Shown here: one piece after another, positions 1-18,899 of the stretch | Layout: every line of letters begins with the position of its first letter | Position numbering within the stretch: the first letter of the stretch is position 1 | From: Gordius sp. MW1 | Taxonomy: Eukaryota > Nematomorpha > Gordioida > Gordea > Gordiidae | Reading direction: 5' to 3' | NCBI GenBank assembly: GCA_964036665.1 | Contig: OZ038528.1 | Span: 992,001 to 1,056,000 of the forward strand | DNA: 64,000 nucleotides | Translations under genes and position numbers: made by a program | Notes under the pieces: model-generated | The model's input: only the letters and a program-made list of their open reading frames with translations | What the model was told of the DNA's origin: nothing | Databases searched by the model: none

Positions 1-1335
1 TGTCATTGAACGGTTTCTGTAATTCCCTTGTCAAAGGTTCAACGACTAAATAATTTATTTTTTTAAGTTCCGCGATAATATATTTCGAAATAAAATTTCG
101 ATAGGATTTATTTAATCAACACTTCCGCGCCGTGCGAAAAGGTGATAAAGTAATATGTATATGTGTTATGTGTAATTATCGCTCAATCATCGTATATATA
201 AAAAATCGATAAAAACTGGAAAGTAATGTCATAGCGAAAAATGATTCATCATAAACAGGCGTAGATGTATGTGTGTGTATGGGAGGGGGGGGGGGGGGAA
301 ACAATAAAATGTCTTTAACTAAAAAGAGTAAAAGGGGTAATAATAAAAATAAGAGAAAAGGGGGAATAGAAGCATGATTCATCATAAACAGGCGTAGATT
401 AACATCATAAACATGCATATATATTATGTGTATGGGGGGGGGGGGGGGGGTGTGAACCAGAATAGGTGAACACCACAGTTACTTAAAGAAAACTTTTACT
501 TTTCAATCTTCCTATTAGTTTTATGAAAGTAGCATGGGCGTAGCCAGGTTTTAGATTGGGGGGGGGGGCGAAAACTTTAAAAGTTCATTTAGAGGAGGGC
601 AGCCCTCTCCCCCTGTCCACCCCCATGGCTACGCCTATGGAGAGTAGTTTTCTTTTAAGAGTTATAATACTAAGCAATTTTTTTCCGAATACAATCCTGA
701 TATATCAATATCTTTGCCTCTAATAAATCCGACCCCGCCCATGCGAAATATTCCTAAAAAAACTTTTAATATTCCAAGGATCACTTTTATGCAAAATTTA
801 CTTTCCAGTTTTAAAACTTATAATATATCTAACTACTTTATTAAAGAATTTTTATCACAAGATAATTTAGCATATAAATTTTTTAGGGGGATAATATAAT
901 TAAAAAATTTTATAATTAGTCCTATTTTTATCATGAATTATTACCATTAATTTGCACAAGGTCACTACGAACTAATAATTTTGTCTGGTCAAAAAATAGC
1001 ATTTTTTGCATCTTTTTGGTGATATTAGAAAATATTAAGTCTATTTAAATATATACTAACTATTTTATTAACGTGCGAGTAATTCGCGAATTTTGAAAAT
1101 AGTAATCTTCCTTTTGTAATTAATAAAAAGATTAATGTTGTAATAAGTCGTTCTTTAAAGTTTTACCAAACATGTAGCAAAATTGCCAGTCACACATTCA
1201 ATCCACTAAGCCTCAAGGCCTCAAAATATATCTTAGATTATATCACTTATAGATATCTACACTTGTTAAATTTATAAGCTACACAGCAAATATTTTCTAT
1301 CTATTAATTGTTGTTTTACATACCGACATTATCCA
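1..1335. other. Non-coding AT-rich stretch with G-runs
   Basis: I see no supportable gene here. There are two long poly-G runs near 285-298 and 435-451, each beside a near-identical short motif mentioning catgattcatcataaacag (about 241-260 and 374-393), which suggests a small local duplication. A GGCGTAGCC-type inverted-repeat element lies at about 537-642. The minus-strand open frame over 176-418 is a product of the G-run (poly-Pro) and is not treated as a gene. Confidence 0.6.
537..642. mobile_element. Short GGGCGTAGCCAG inverted-repeat element
   Basis: The ends read ATGGGCGTAGCCAGG on the left and its imperfect complement (ATGGCTACGCCTATGG) on the right, with G/C-rich inner edges. The same arrangement recurs near 8109, 10984, 29923, 53118 and 57550, so this is a dispersed non-autonomous element family. 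No coding capacity is seen. The superfamily cannot be assigned from these copies. Confidence 0.6.
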
Positions 1336-1830
1336 CCTTCTACCAATAATGCCCTAGAATCATCAAACAGGGTAATTAAAGATGAGTATACTCTCAGGGA
1401 GCGAGTGCCATTGTCACGATTTAAATCTATGGCCATGGATATAATAGAAAAATGGTCCTCTTCCTATAAAAATGATAATAATTCAGAACTAGCCCAACAA
1501 GACAACTTAATCTATGGACCAGCAGCTTCCAATGGGCTAATGAAAATAAAAAATTTATATTACTGGAAACCACAAACTCTATTGCATATTATGTTCCTTC
1601 AGGCAGCCATGTAATTAATTAAGACGATATTGAAAATAATAAACAAATTATTACAGCTCATTTGATGAATAAACAACATTTCAAAATTTTGGATTGTTAA
1701 TATGCCAATCAATCCTCGCCAATGGAATAAAGGAATTTGTAATTACCAGGCATTTTTCAAACAATTTATATGCAAACATGTGGTAGGACTTTCAAGACCA
1801 ACAAAAGCCAATAATGCTTTAATTTTGCAA
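1336..1830 (+). pseudogene. MULE (Mutator-like) transposase C-terminal remnant
   Basis: A frame from about 1336 reads TNNALESSNRVIKDE, followed by RVPLSRFKSMAMDIIEKWSS, which resembles the region just before the SWIM zinc finger in animal MULE transposases. It stops at about 1614. After a gap and frame change, about 1725-1800 reads GICNYQAFFKQFICKHVVGL, a SWIM-type pattern (C-x-C replaced by C-x-Y, then C-x-H). The catalytic DDE region is not found upstream. This is a decayed 3' fragment; I see no terminal repeats. The family call rests on recognised motifs only. Confidence 0.6.
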
Positions 1831-4190
1831 TAATTTACTAATGAAATATAACATTTTATTGCGTTTTTATATATCTCATTGTATTTTAATAAAGAATTAT
1901 TAAAAGCATCATTTTGTTTGTTTTCAATATACTTTGATTAAAATTAGGTACGTAATATAATAATTTTTATTATATTAGAGTAATAATTTACAACGATTAT
2001 AAAAGCTCTCAAGGGTTTCCATAGCTTATGAAAATTTTCATAAATATACAAATATCTTGCCTATAAGGCCTTAAAAACAATGAAAATTTTAATGCTGCAA
2101 AAAATATTGAACATTCTTCTGTTTAAAGTTTTTTCAATAACAACTGAGCATATTTTGAAAAAAAAACTGAACATTCTTTGAGAAAAAACTGAACATTTTT
2201 TGGAAAAACAACTGAATATTTTTAGAAAATTTACTAAACATTTGTTTACAAAAAAACTGAGCACTTTTTAATTAAAATCTGAGCATAAAATAACTGAACA
2301 TTTTTATTAAAAAATCAGAGCAAATTGAATTAAAAACTGAGCACAAACAACTAAGCATTAGGGAATTTTTCACTATGCATTTAAATAACACCCATTAAAA
2401 CGTACGAGTGGATACTTTTTATCAATATTTATAACATAAGTAATTAGATGCACACATTACAACGTTGTAAAAATCAAAATAAAAGTAGCATTGCTATTGG
2501 TAGGAATAAGAGTTTTCAGGTTTTCAATAAATTGCACATATATAATTTTACAGCAACTACTTTTACATTCAAATTAAACCATTCTATTTTAGTGTAAGCC
2601 CCATATTATGTCCCAGAGTATTTACTTATTCCCTTTTTTAAAATTAATCAACCACAAATCTATAGTTAAACTCATGGTGCAGTGCTAAATCGCACAGAAA
2701 ATTCTGTGGATTGAGTTCACTTGTCAACCCTACCTTTATTATGTGAAAAATGAAAATGACAAAAAATTATAATGTGATTTATGACTTAACAATCTCAGAG
2801 GTGTCCCATGAGTTTAGGCTCAAAAAATTTCTGATAGTCTCATGATTTAATATAACGCATTTGAAAACAATGGTTCAGCAGGCAGAAGTCGCTGGGGTGC
2901 TCTAAAAATCTTTAGCCGTTACAGCCAAATTTACATAATAATTTTATAATTAACCAAGATATCATCATCGGAGAGGTTGATTTTTAATTCTTGCGAAATT
3001 TAAAGATGGTCTAGGAATATTTACTACTTTAGCGAAACTCATTTCAAGTCTGTATGTTTGTATTATAAATTAACGCGAAGCATATAAGTATGCTCTAAAT
3101 ATCGAGATAAATTTATTAAAATTTAAATTACACGTAGCAAGTTAGTTGTGGAATTACCAAATATCCAAAGTGTTCCAATTATATAATTTCACATTCAACA
3201 TCCTTTAAGAAAATTACAAAATAAAAATGCTCAAACAAATTACAATAATGATTAATTAATAAATTTTAAGGCCGATATATCGCCGATAAAATCTCGTATC
3301 TCGTCTCGAGGTCAAAATCTTGTCTCTATCTCGACCCAATTCTATTTTTCTCGGATTTTCCGCATCACTAAATATTTCGAAAGTTCTAAAATATTGTCAG
3401 GAGTTTGTAATTTTCTTCTGAAATACTCTAACAAACGTTTTTAGCTGTATTTTGTCTCTTTGAAAACTTATACATGTCAACTCGCCCAATATCTTACAGT
3501 TACATATTTTTTAGATTTTTAAACAAAGAGTATAAAAAGTAATAGTAATAAAGATTAAATATTACAATTCAAAAATATTTTTTAGTGCTTACAATTATTC
3601 TTATATTAAAAACGTTAATTTATAGTTTAAGAAGTATTTAAAAGTGCATTACCAAATAATTGAGTGGCCATATAAAACTATGGCTTTGATTAAACTGTTA
3701 AAGAGTTGCCGTCGAGCTGTTCGTATCTGGCTTAGTATCGAAACTTTTACTGTAAAATCACCGGAGTTTAAAAATTACATCAAAACAAATTGTATTTAAT
3801 TAGAAATTTGTTGGCTTGATCATTTTCGCCGCAACTTCCCTTTTAATAGATTAAGTTGGGCTCCTCATCAACAAATTGTTAGACCTAACAGAAAATATGT
3901 TAGCCAAGAAATAATCCCCTTTTATAAATCTTGACACGCAGACTTGACAAATTGTTGAAAACAACTAATTTAATAAAATAAACTTTAAAAAAAATATTAT
4001 ATTTTACTTTTAGAAAATTGTAAGAAAATTCAGCATAAAAACATAAGCAGATTCCTATTATTTATGAGTGGAGATATGTTGTATGCTTTTGTTCCTAATC
4101 ACATGATGATAATGGGGCGAAAGTTGATGATTTTCAGTTATTTTGCTACATTTTGAAGGTGTTTTCTAAATTGTCTCGTAATGTTGAATG
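1831..4190. other. Intergenic, with a degenerate tandem repeat
   Basis: No gene is supported. About 2090-2360 holds a degenerate tandem array built on a unit like AACTGAACATTTTTTGAAAA (roughly 25-30 bp spacing, variants AACTGAGCA). The rest is AT-rich unique-looking DNA. Confidence 0.5.
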
Positions 4191-5156
4191 ATGGTAGAAT
4201 GCAAACCAAAGTTAATTGTGTTTGATTTAGGTAATATAATAATTAAATGACTTAAAAAGTTAGATGATACTCTATGGCCTTTTCATGTTGATTGGACTAT
4301 ATCTGGCCCGTTGCATTCAAAGTATATAGTGCTAGATATTAGTGAAAGTTATTCCATGTTTATAGAAAAGATGGAATATATGATTCGAGTGGACAAAAAT
4401 TACTGCCATATCCAGATGTTCCTGAGATATTAGAAAGATTAAAAAATGAAGATTATCAAATGGCTGCAGCCTCTAGGTATTTATCATTCAATTTATTAAT
4501 GAAGGTCTTCAAATTTGCTTAATTGATAACTAAATTTTATATCAATATTTTCCAATTACCAGGTCAAATCATAAAATGAATAAATTGTTTCTTTAATTTA
4601 TACCACAATTTCTCTTCATTCATTAATATAAAAGGTCAGAAGAATTTATCACAATACTTTTCATATATAGAATCAAATTGTAAACCATTTTAATTTATTT
4701 TATGTGTTTTTAGGACTACAATGCCCAAATACGCTGAACAATTATTAAAATATTATGACTGGAATAAATATTTTGTCTACAAAGAAATATACCCCTCATC
4801 AAAAACAAAGCATTTTTCTTCGTAAATTTTTTAAAATTTATTAAAAATTTATTCCATAATATTCTCATACTAATTTGAATCAAAAATGATTTGTATTTTT
4901 TTGTAGTATTTGTAAACTCTCTGGTATATCATATCAAGACATGCTTTTTTTGATGATGAATACAGAAATATCAAAGATCTTACTCCATTTGGTAAGATTT
5001 AAAATAGCTCATATATTTGACAATACTTTATATAAAAATTACTATAATACAGGTGTTACTTGTATCTACATAGAAGGCGGTGGTTTGACAAAAAGTGTTT
5101 TAGAAAAGGGATTAAAAAAACATGCAGAAAAAATATTAGCTCAAAGGCAAAAATAG
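4191..5156 (+). CDS. MDP1: Magnesium-dependent phosphatase 1 (HAD family), one frameshift
   Basis: Six exons: 4191-4230, 4264-4321, 4366-4476, 4714-4821, 4907-4991, 5053-5156. The product, about 168 aa, matches the usual MDP1 length. Exons 1 and 2 join to give the HAD nucleophile motif FDLDDTLWPF; exon 3 ends in MAAASR (motif II Ser/Thr region); exon 5 carries the acidic motif around DMLFFDDEYRN; exon 6 has GVTCIYI. MDP1 is a Mg-dependent phosphatase linked to protein-glycation repair and phosphotyrosine hydrolysis. The first introns are only 33 and 44 nt. In exon 5 a run of seven T (about 4944-4950) is one base short of the frame needed for the FFDDE motif, so as written the gene is frameshifted. 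A read or assembly error in the homopolymer is the likeliest cause, with a real null allele as alternative. An AATAAA-like signal lies near 5464-5474. Confidence 0.88.
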
Positions 5157-5567
5157 ATGATGATAGTTGATTAAAAGTCTAATTTAGTCACATTAAAAAA
5201 CTTTTTTATACTTTATGTTATATGCTGTTTGTGATAGTTTATAGCAAATTGTGCCTTACGGAAAGTTTGCCTTGTAATAAAATTCTTATTAAAAAATTTA
5301 TAGCCATTTATATCATTGATCATTATTCAAAAAATTATAGTACAATTGTATTTTTAACACAAAAGTAGTGAATCTTTCCTACCATTTTTTGTTGCATATC
5401 AATTAAGTGATATAAATGTTTATTAGTATGTTATATATTGTGTGGATGTAGTTTAGTAATGATTGAATAAATAAATATGTGTCGAATTTTTAAAATCTCT
5501 GACCACACCTTTGTATGTGCTAATAGGTTGTAAGGCACTTTAAAGTGAGAAGGGATGAAAGTTTGAC
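5157..5567. other. Convergent 3' intergenic region
   Basis: The short interval between the stop of MDP1 (+) and the stop of the sorting nexin gene (-). It is AT-rich with several AATAAA-like signals and no open frame of note. Confidence 0.6.
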
Positions 5568-12843
<7,276 letters not shown>

Positions 12844-15800
12844 ATTGCAGCCTCAAACATGTGTTTCACTTCAGCTGATTAGGGGCGTAACACATAATTT
12901 TCCAATTAAAGATGCTGAAAATTTGGTTTTTAATACTCCTGGTAGCTTTAATTAATAAAATATTCTGTCAATCTGCGTAAAATTTTGTGAGTTTTTTTGT
13001 TCACTCATGATAAAGCAGTTACACAGGTTAATTAGGACGTTAGGCAAAGCAAAGTTAATCCCCATTTTTAATGTTAAATGAGAGACTAGGGGTAAAAAGA
13101 TAATTGATGCAACTTATAATAATTTTAGGTTCTGTCATTCTTTTGCTACGATACTAGTTAATTTGATAATAAAGACTACCTATGTACTTCATTGTTCACC
13201 TTGTTGCCATAATTGTAAATTTAAGCAAAATTGACGCAACAGAAGTTGTTTATCTTGTTTTGGGAGTTAATTTATCAAAAAATATGCAATTTTTTTTTAT
13301 TTTTCCTGTTTCACATGTTATTTTGTTAAAAGTTGTGAAGATGCATGTGATTTAAATAAATACCATCTGCTGGTAAGTATGATTGGACCTATAAAATATA
13401 TCGGAAGGAAGCGCTTCAAGGTTAGAGCAAAAATTCTCACCTTTAGAGTCATAATTTGCCGTGTAGGTAACAAGTACATACCACATTAAGAATGGAGGGT
13501 TAGGGTTCATTTTTTAATTCAGGCCGTAAAATGTAAAGAGCTTAATATAAGGGTGATATTAAACATGATAGTACGCAGTCGAGCCATAATATCTGGTAGT
13601 GGCGGCTGGGCTTGTGTAGTCCCGTTCAAGATTCTATAAATTTGGTAGACAATTTTATGTTTGTTACTGGTGGCGTCACTTTATTGGCAATGTTTTTTGG
13701 TGAAGGGTCTGGCCAAAATATATGATTTTTAAGGGAATGCTAGTGGAAGTGCTCTATTTATCTAATAATATGATTTAGTCTAAACAAAAGTCAAATTCTC
13801 TAGGGTGCTTGCATCATAAGGAATTTTAGATTGTCAAACGCCCAAATCTTACATAGTTCCCTCAGGCTTAGAAAGTAGAAATATCAATACTCTCTCATTC
13901 CATATAAACCAAAATGTAGTCATAAAAATCAGGAGGCTGACACCAGCCTAGTTGATAAACAGTCATAGAAAAAAAGGTTAAATCTGATGGTAAAGGACTG
14001 AAATAGACACGCCTACTAGTTTTGTAACAATGCCCTCTTGAACACTGCTCACTACGTGCTTTGCTCGAGTACGCACACTGAGTTGTTTAACAAGCGCGTA
14101 TACCACAATCTGTGAGTTCAGCGCACGAGGCATTAAAATTTCATAAAAAAATGTTCGAAAGGCGAAGTTGAAGCAGCAAAATCCGCTCAAGCAATAACTA
14201 GATTGCTCGAGTAGAAACTCGAGCACATAGCAGATTTAACAGATTCAATTGCTGAGAGTTAGTAAATTAAAAATCTGCTCATGGTATCTATGAATAAATT
14301 AAGAGCTTGTCCTTTCTTGCCTCTTTGCGCCCCCCCCCTTGCCCCTCTTCCCACACAATTTCCTCCCTCCTTCAGGGAAGGGGCTGGGAGATTTGCCCAC
14401 CCCCTTTGCATCATCCTCTCCCCCGCCCCAGGAGGGACAGGGGGGATATTAAATTGATCAAATAAATTAGCTACTATGCTTTTGTCACTTCCAGTCTAAT
14501 CATTAGTGAATTAGTTATCAAAGATCGTAAAATAAAATTTGACATTTCCTTTATAACAACCAAGTTTATCAAATTTAGTTTTCATTACTATGCAATTTAT
14601 GGGCCTACTATCCACATAATAATAGTGAATGAAAGGAGGTTGTGTCCAATTTTTAATGGTTAGAATGTAAATCTGTGATCCTGGATTTTTTTGTCTACCA
14701 TTATAAAACCATAATGGTAGATGGAATTTAATCAGTCTGACCCCAGCCCAAATACTTTTTTTATTTTTGGGGCCAAGATTGCTTACCTTACTTTACCACT
14801 ATATAAGCCTATGCGCCGTCCGTTCCGCCCCATACTTTAGTGTCCCCAACCTTCCTACCTTGTCCTGTCCCGCCTTTTATAGACCCCATTACTACTGGTT
14901 AAATCGTATAGCAAATGAACTGCTTCCATAAGTGTAGCAGAGGCTCCAGATAAGGCTAAACATAGACAACACGTCTGAGCCACTTGTGCGGAATCCAAGT
15001 GCGGATATCTTGGCCAGGTCCGACATACCTAGTTCCATATTTTATTAAAGCTTAAATTTTCATTTTAGTGGAACGTCGCCTAAAGGTTAGACTGGACTGA
15101 GTTAGTTTGCCAACCTTTTTTAATAAATTAACGTAACTCTTTGATCTTCAAAAATTTTAGTGTTCGGCAATATTTTATAGCATATAAACGGTGAAGATAA
15201 TATTATATTGACTATTTTAATAAGTCTTTTACATATATTTCAAAATAAAATATGGCGAACATATTATATTTGTTATGTATTCAACAATGTCCCCTATTAG
15301 CACTTTGAACAAATCATACACTGAACTTAAGTAGAGACTGGAATTTTATATAATCCATTTTGACTCTAAGTTTTTTATAATGAAAATGACGGGGCCACTC
15401 GTTGAATTCAATGAAAGGTATCAAGGGGCTCCTAGGCTTCACATCTCTTGGAGCTTTTGAACGAGTAGTTTAAAATTATTATATATTAATTACCCATATA
15501 TCAATGGATAAATCCGTACTGTTCAGCTATTTATACAGGATAAACCATTTAGATTTGGTTTCAATAAAATATACAGATACTATGCCTAACTATTTCCTTA
15601 AGAACTAGGGGCTACGTTTTTATTGGTCAAGCAAAATGAAATAAAAAGGGGGAGGGGAGAGCTGTAATATCCATTTATAAAACTATCTTAAAATTGCCTT
15701 TAATAATCTATAATATGATAACTTCTATAATATATAGTCAATTATAAAATAGTCATGAAGAACGGAATTACATTAATTTAGGTACAATGCGCTTAAATCC

Positions 15801-16152
15801 TGTAAAATGCCGAATAATTTTAAAATTAAGAAATAAGCGATGGTTCATATTTTTTAATGAATACTAAATTGTATTTTCCATTGTTTAAAAATCTTAACTT
15901 ATAATTGTGGTAAAGGCAAGTTAGTATTGTAAAATAATTTATCTTGTTATTACATTTAAATGAGCTGAGATAAAGCGTTTCTGACCCATAAGTCATATAT
16001 AAAGCAAGTATAGTGACTCGTGTTTTATTAAATTGGAAATCCTTAAAATAATTTTACACGACAAAAAATATAAAGAGTTGGCTATGTTTTATTTCATAAA
16101 ATACAAGCAGACAAATTTCCCAAATCCTAAATGTATAAATTTTGCGTGAGGT
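12844..16152. other. Intergenic region upstream of the sorting nexin
   Basis: About 3.3 kb between the sorting nexin start and the GPCR stop (both minus strand). I see no supportable gene. About 14020-14260 is a repeat related to the TIR element at 34502-34706 (shared cgcacactgagttg and agaaactcgagca motifs). About 14325-14450 is C-rich with gccccccccctt and related runs. Confidence 0.55.
14020..14260. repeat. Diverged copy of the 34.5-kb TIR element
   Basis: Contains gtacgcacactgagttgttt, aagcgcgtataccacaat and gagtagaaactcgagca, matching the body of the element at 34502-34706. The terminal repeats are decayed here. The minus-strand open frame over 13978-14226 lies mostly within it and is not treated as a gene. 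Confidence 0.6.
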
Positions 16153-17364
16153 TTAAAGATATTGCTTAATTTTGGTGATACAATTATGAAGAATCATTTT
16201 TAATTTATTTACTACAGTCTTAAAAATAAAAGGATCGCATAACAAGGTTATATAGACGTTTAAGGAATGATTGGAAAAACGTGATGTGAAGGCGCATTCC
16301 ACAAATTCGCTCTTTTGGTCACCTTCATAATTCCAATCTCTACCGTATGAATTAAAAACATATATTAGGTATGGTATGACCGAGACCGCGAACGACAAGC
16401 TCAAAGCTATCATTAGAAGCGTTATTCTTTTTTGCCTATTTTGCCAATTATTAGCGCTCCTTGGATTTGAATTCAATCCTGTGTGATTATTTGTACCGCC
16501 CGTAATTCCAGTATTATCTACGTTAGAAAGATCAGAATTTGTATCTTTGACATTCATACTCGCAGGGTAAACACGAGTGTTAGTGGTATCTTTGTTAAAC
16601 TTTATAATTCGCTTTTTTATAAGTTGATTAAACAAGTGTATGGATATCATGTTGAGAATTAACGTCAAGCAAACGGGAATCAGATACATTACGATTCCAA
16701 TGAATCTTTCATATATTCCAAAGGGGTGGCTAAACGCGTCTCTGTATCTTGGAACATATAAATTATAGACTCCATCAGTCGTTATCACAGGGAAAGTGTT
16801 AATTTGAAAAACAAAACCAAAGGGTGCTCCTGAGATTAGGCATAGTATCAAAGTAACTGAGACCATGACCTTGATTAATCTTCTTGACATTTGTTTGAAA
16901 TAGCAAATGGGGAATTTTAAAGCTACGAACCGATCGGCTGACATCAAAACGTGTAGCCAATTACTGAAATGGACTAGACCATCGCGCAACGGCCATGAAA
17001 TATAATTCATATAGCAGTTAAGCCACCAGGTGTTTTGAATATGATGCTGATAAAAATTAGAATTATACATGAGTATTGGCCATAAGATGAGTGTTAGGCA
17101 AATGCAAAAATCGGTCATTGCTAATATTTGAATATAAAGGTACGCGCTACCTTGTTGAACTAATTTATGTATCAAGAAGAAATATAGGAAATTACCCGTT
17201 AACCCCAAAGACACTATTATGGGAACCCAAATACGGTAGCATCCGTAAGGTTTTGGAGTCATATCAAGCACCATTGTGCCATTTGAAAACCAATAATGCA
17301 CATCATCTTGATGGAGCAAAGTATTGCGAGATACATTGAGATTCGGATGAACTTTGTATGACAT
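16153..17364 (-). CDS. Rhodopsin-family (peptide-type) GPCR, intronless
   Basis: A single open frame of 403 aa with seven hydrophobic segments. Class A marks: GLTGNFL in TM1 (Asn58), LAMTDFC in TM2 (Asp85), Cys117 at the TM3 start, ADRF at 143-146 in place of DRY, Trp-rich ECL1, VIPYLIY in TM6 (Pro331), and CDPFIF at 376-381 in place of NPxxY. The N-terminus has two N-glycosylation sites (NVS at 10, NGT at 28). ICL3, about residues 250-312, is long and rich in Asn, Ser and Thr. The overall pattern recalls invertebrate FMRFamide/neuropeptide-like receptors, but the ligand cannot be named. In contrast to its neighbours the gene has no introns, which may point to an old retroposition or to a single-exon receptor lineage. 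Confidence 0.9.
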   Translation of the reverse strand: MSYKVHPNLNVSRNTLLHQDDVHYWFSNGTMVLDMTPKPYGCYRIWVPIIVSLGLTGNFLYFFLIHKLVQQGSAYLYIQILAMTDFCICLTLILWPILMYNSNFYQHHIQNTWWLNCYMNYISWPLRDGLVHFSNWLHVLMSADRFVALKFPICYFKQMSRRLIKVMVSVTLILCLISGAPFGFVFQINTFPVITTDGVYNLYVPRYRDAFSHPFGIYERFIGIVMYLIPVCLTLILNMISIHLFNQLIKKRIIKFNKDTTNTRVYPASMNVKDTNSDLSNVDNTGITGGTNNHTGLNSNPRSANNWQNRQKRITLLMIALSLSFAVSVIPYLIYVFNSYGRDWNYEGDQKSEFVECAFTSRFSNHSLNVYITLLCDPFIFKTVVNKLKMILHNCITKIKQYL

Positions 17365-18899
17365 AGCGGTTCTATGTGTTGAGTACTATTAAATATCTTA
17401 GTTTGGGATTAAAAATTAGTGAGTGTGTGCCGACTCTAAAATTACAAGGTTATATTTATCAATATCGATAAATGACTTTATTCTGTTTTGCCCATGTTAT
17501 CCAATTTAATGCCTTTTTGTATCATAATTTAAAATGCTAGGCCGTTTAAGTCATAACTGTTGCCAGAGGTTACTTCAAGTAGAATCATAATTATTATAAT
17601 GGCCCTTAATTTAAATAACCCCTTGTCAGGAAATGATTGTCAAATGGCTACCTTAGTAACACGTTTGTGTCATCATAACAATATGAATTGAACGTTTTTG
17701 GCATTAATAGCAAAGATTTATCGATTAATATATTAAGTAATTGGGATAGAGTTGCACATGGGATTAACCCTTTTAAGTGATCCAATTAAAATAAATCCAG
17801 TAAGGAATCGTTAAGGTGATAAGATTTAAAGGTGAATGTAAAGAAAAATCTCATTCCACTTCTTACAGCATCCAATCCTTTTATCAATGAATTCTATTAT
17901 ATAAATTATGTAAAATGGATTAAAATGAGAAATCATGGCTGAATTTTTAAAACAATATTTAGGACACCTATAAACTTTATAATAAAATTGATAATAATTT
18001 TTATGTAGGAAAGAATTGTTAAGTCAATTTATACTTAATACTTTTAACACTTTATAGGTTGTTAAATTTAAACTATTTTATCCCGCCTGACTCAAAGGCT
18101 GTATAATATTTCTCATTAAACATTACAATCATAAAATTTAATCAAATGTATGACATGATTTGAATTTCTCGTTAAAATCCCATCTTAATGTCAAAAAAGA
18201 GATTGAACCAAGAAAAATCATTCACATCCCTCTAAACAAGTCATCTAAGCAAATGTAAAATTTTGATATTTTGAACTTGATATTATGATAAATATCATAT
18301 ATGAGAATGGGCAAAAAGTGGTAATAGGAATCAATATGGATCTTTACATAAATACTAAAAAAACAATCGTTGCAAACTCTTGAACGTTGTAGTTTATAAG
18401 TTATCTATTTGAAATTAAAGCGAGGTAAATTTTTGACATAATAGAACAAAAATACTTAAACACAATGTTTTTAAATGTAATGTGAATGGCAAAGTTAAAA
18501 AGAATATTTAAGTCTCAGTTTAAACAAAATATTATGTAACTATTGGAATTTTTAATTGAGAATATATTGACCCCTACCAATATTAGCTAAAAAGCCAATT
18601 GATACCATATAGCAGAGTGTAAATTATGGCAAATTTGCCTGTTGATTTTATTTATTGACAACTGATATCGTACAATCTTTAATGTATTGTATATTTGAAA
18701 ACACTATGTAGAATTTATAGTCTTAACACACATAATGAACATTATGTAGCAAAAAGTGATAGGGAATGCTATATTATCCCGACAGGTACCAGACCCAGTT
18801 AGGCCGAAAAAATTTTATGAAATTTTTTATGGGTTTTCTTACATGCTAAATAAAGCTAAACAATTGAAAAATTTTGAAAAAATTATTAACTTTGATAAA
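17365..18899. other. Intergenic, nothing recognised
   Basis: AT-rich DNA upstream of the GPCR start. No open frame, repeat end or RNA gene is supported. Confidence 0.5.

Noticed and set aside
176..418. Open frame with a poly-Pro stretch
   Set aside because: Made by a G-homopolymer and AT-rich flanks; no family and no splice context.
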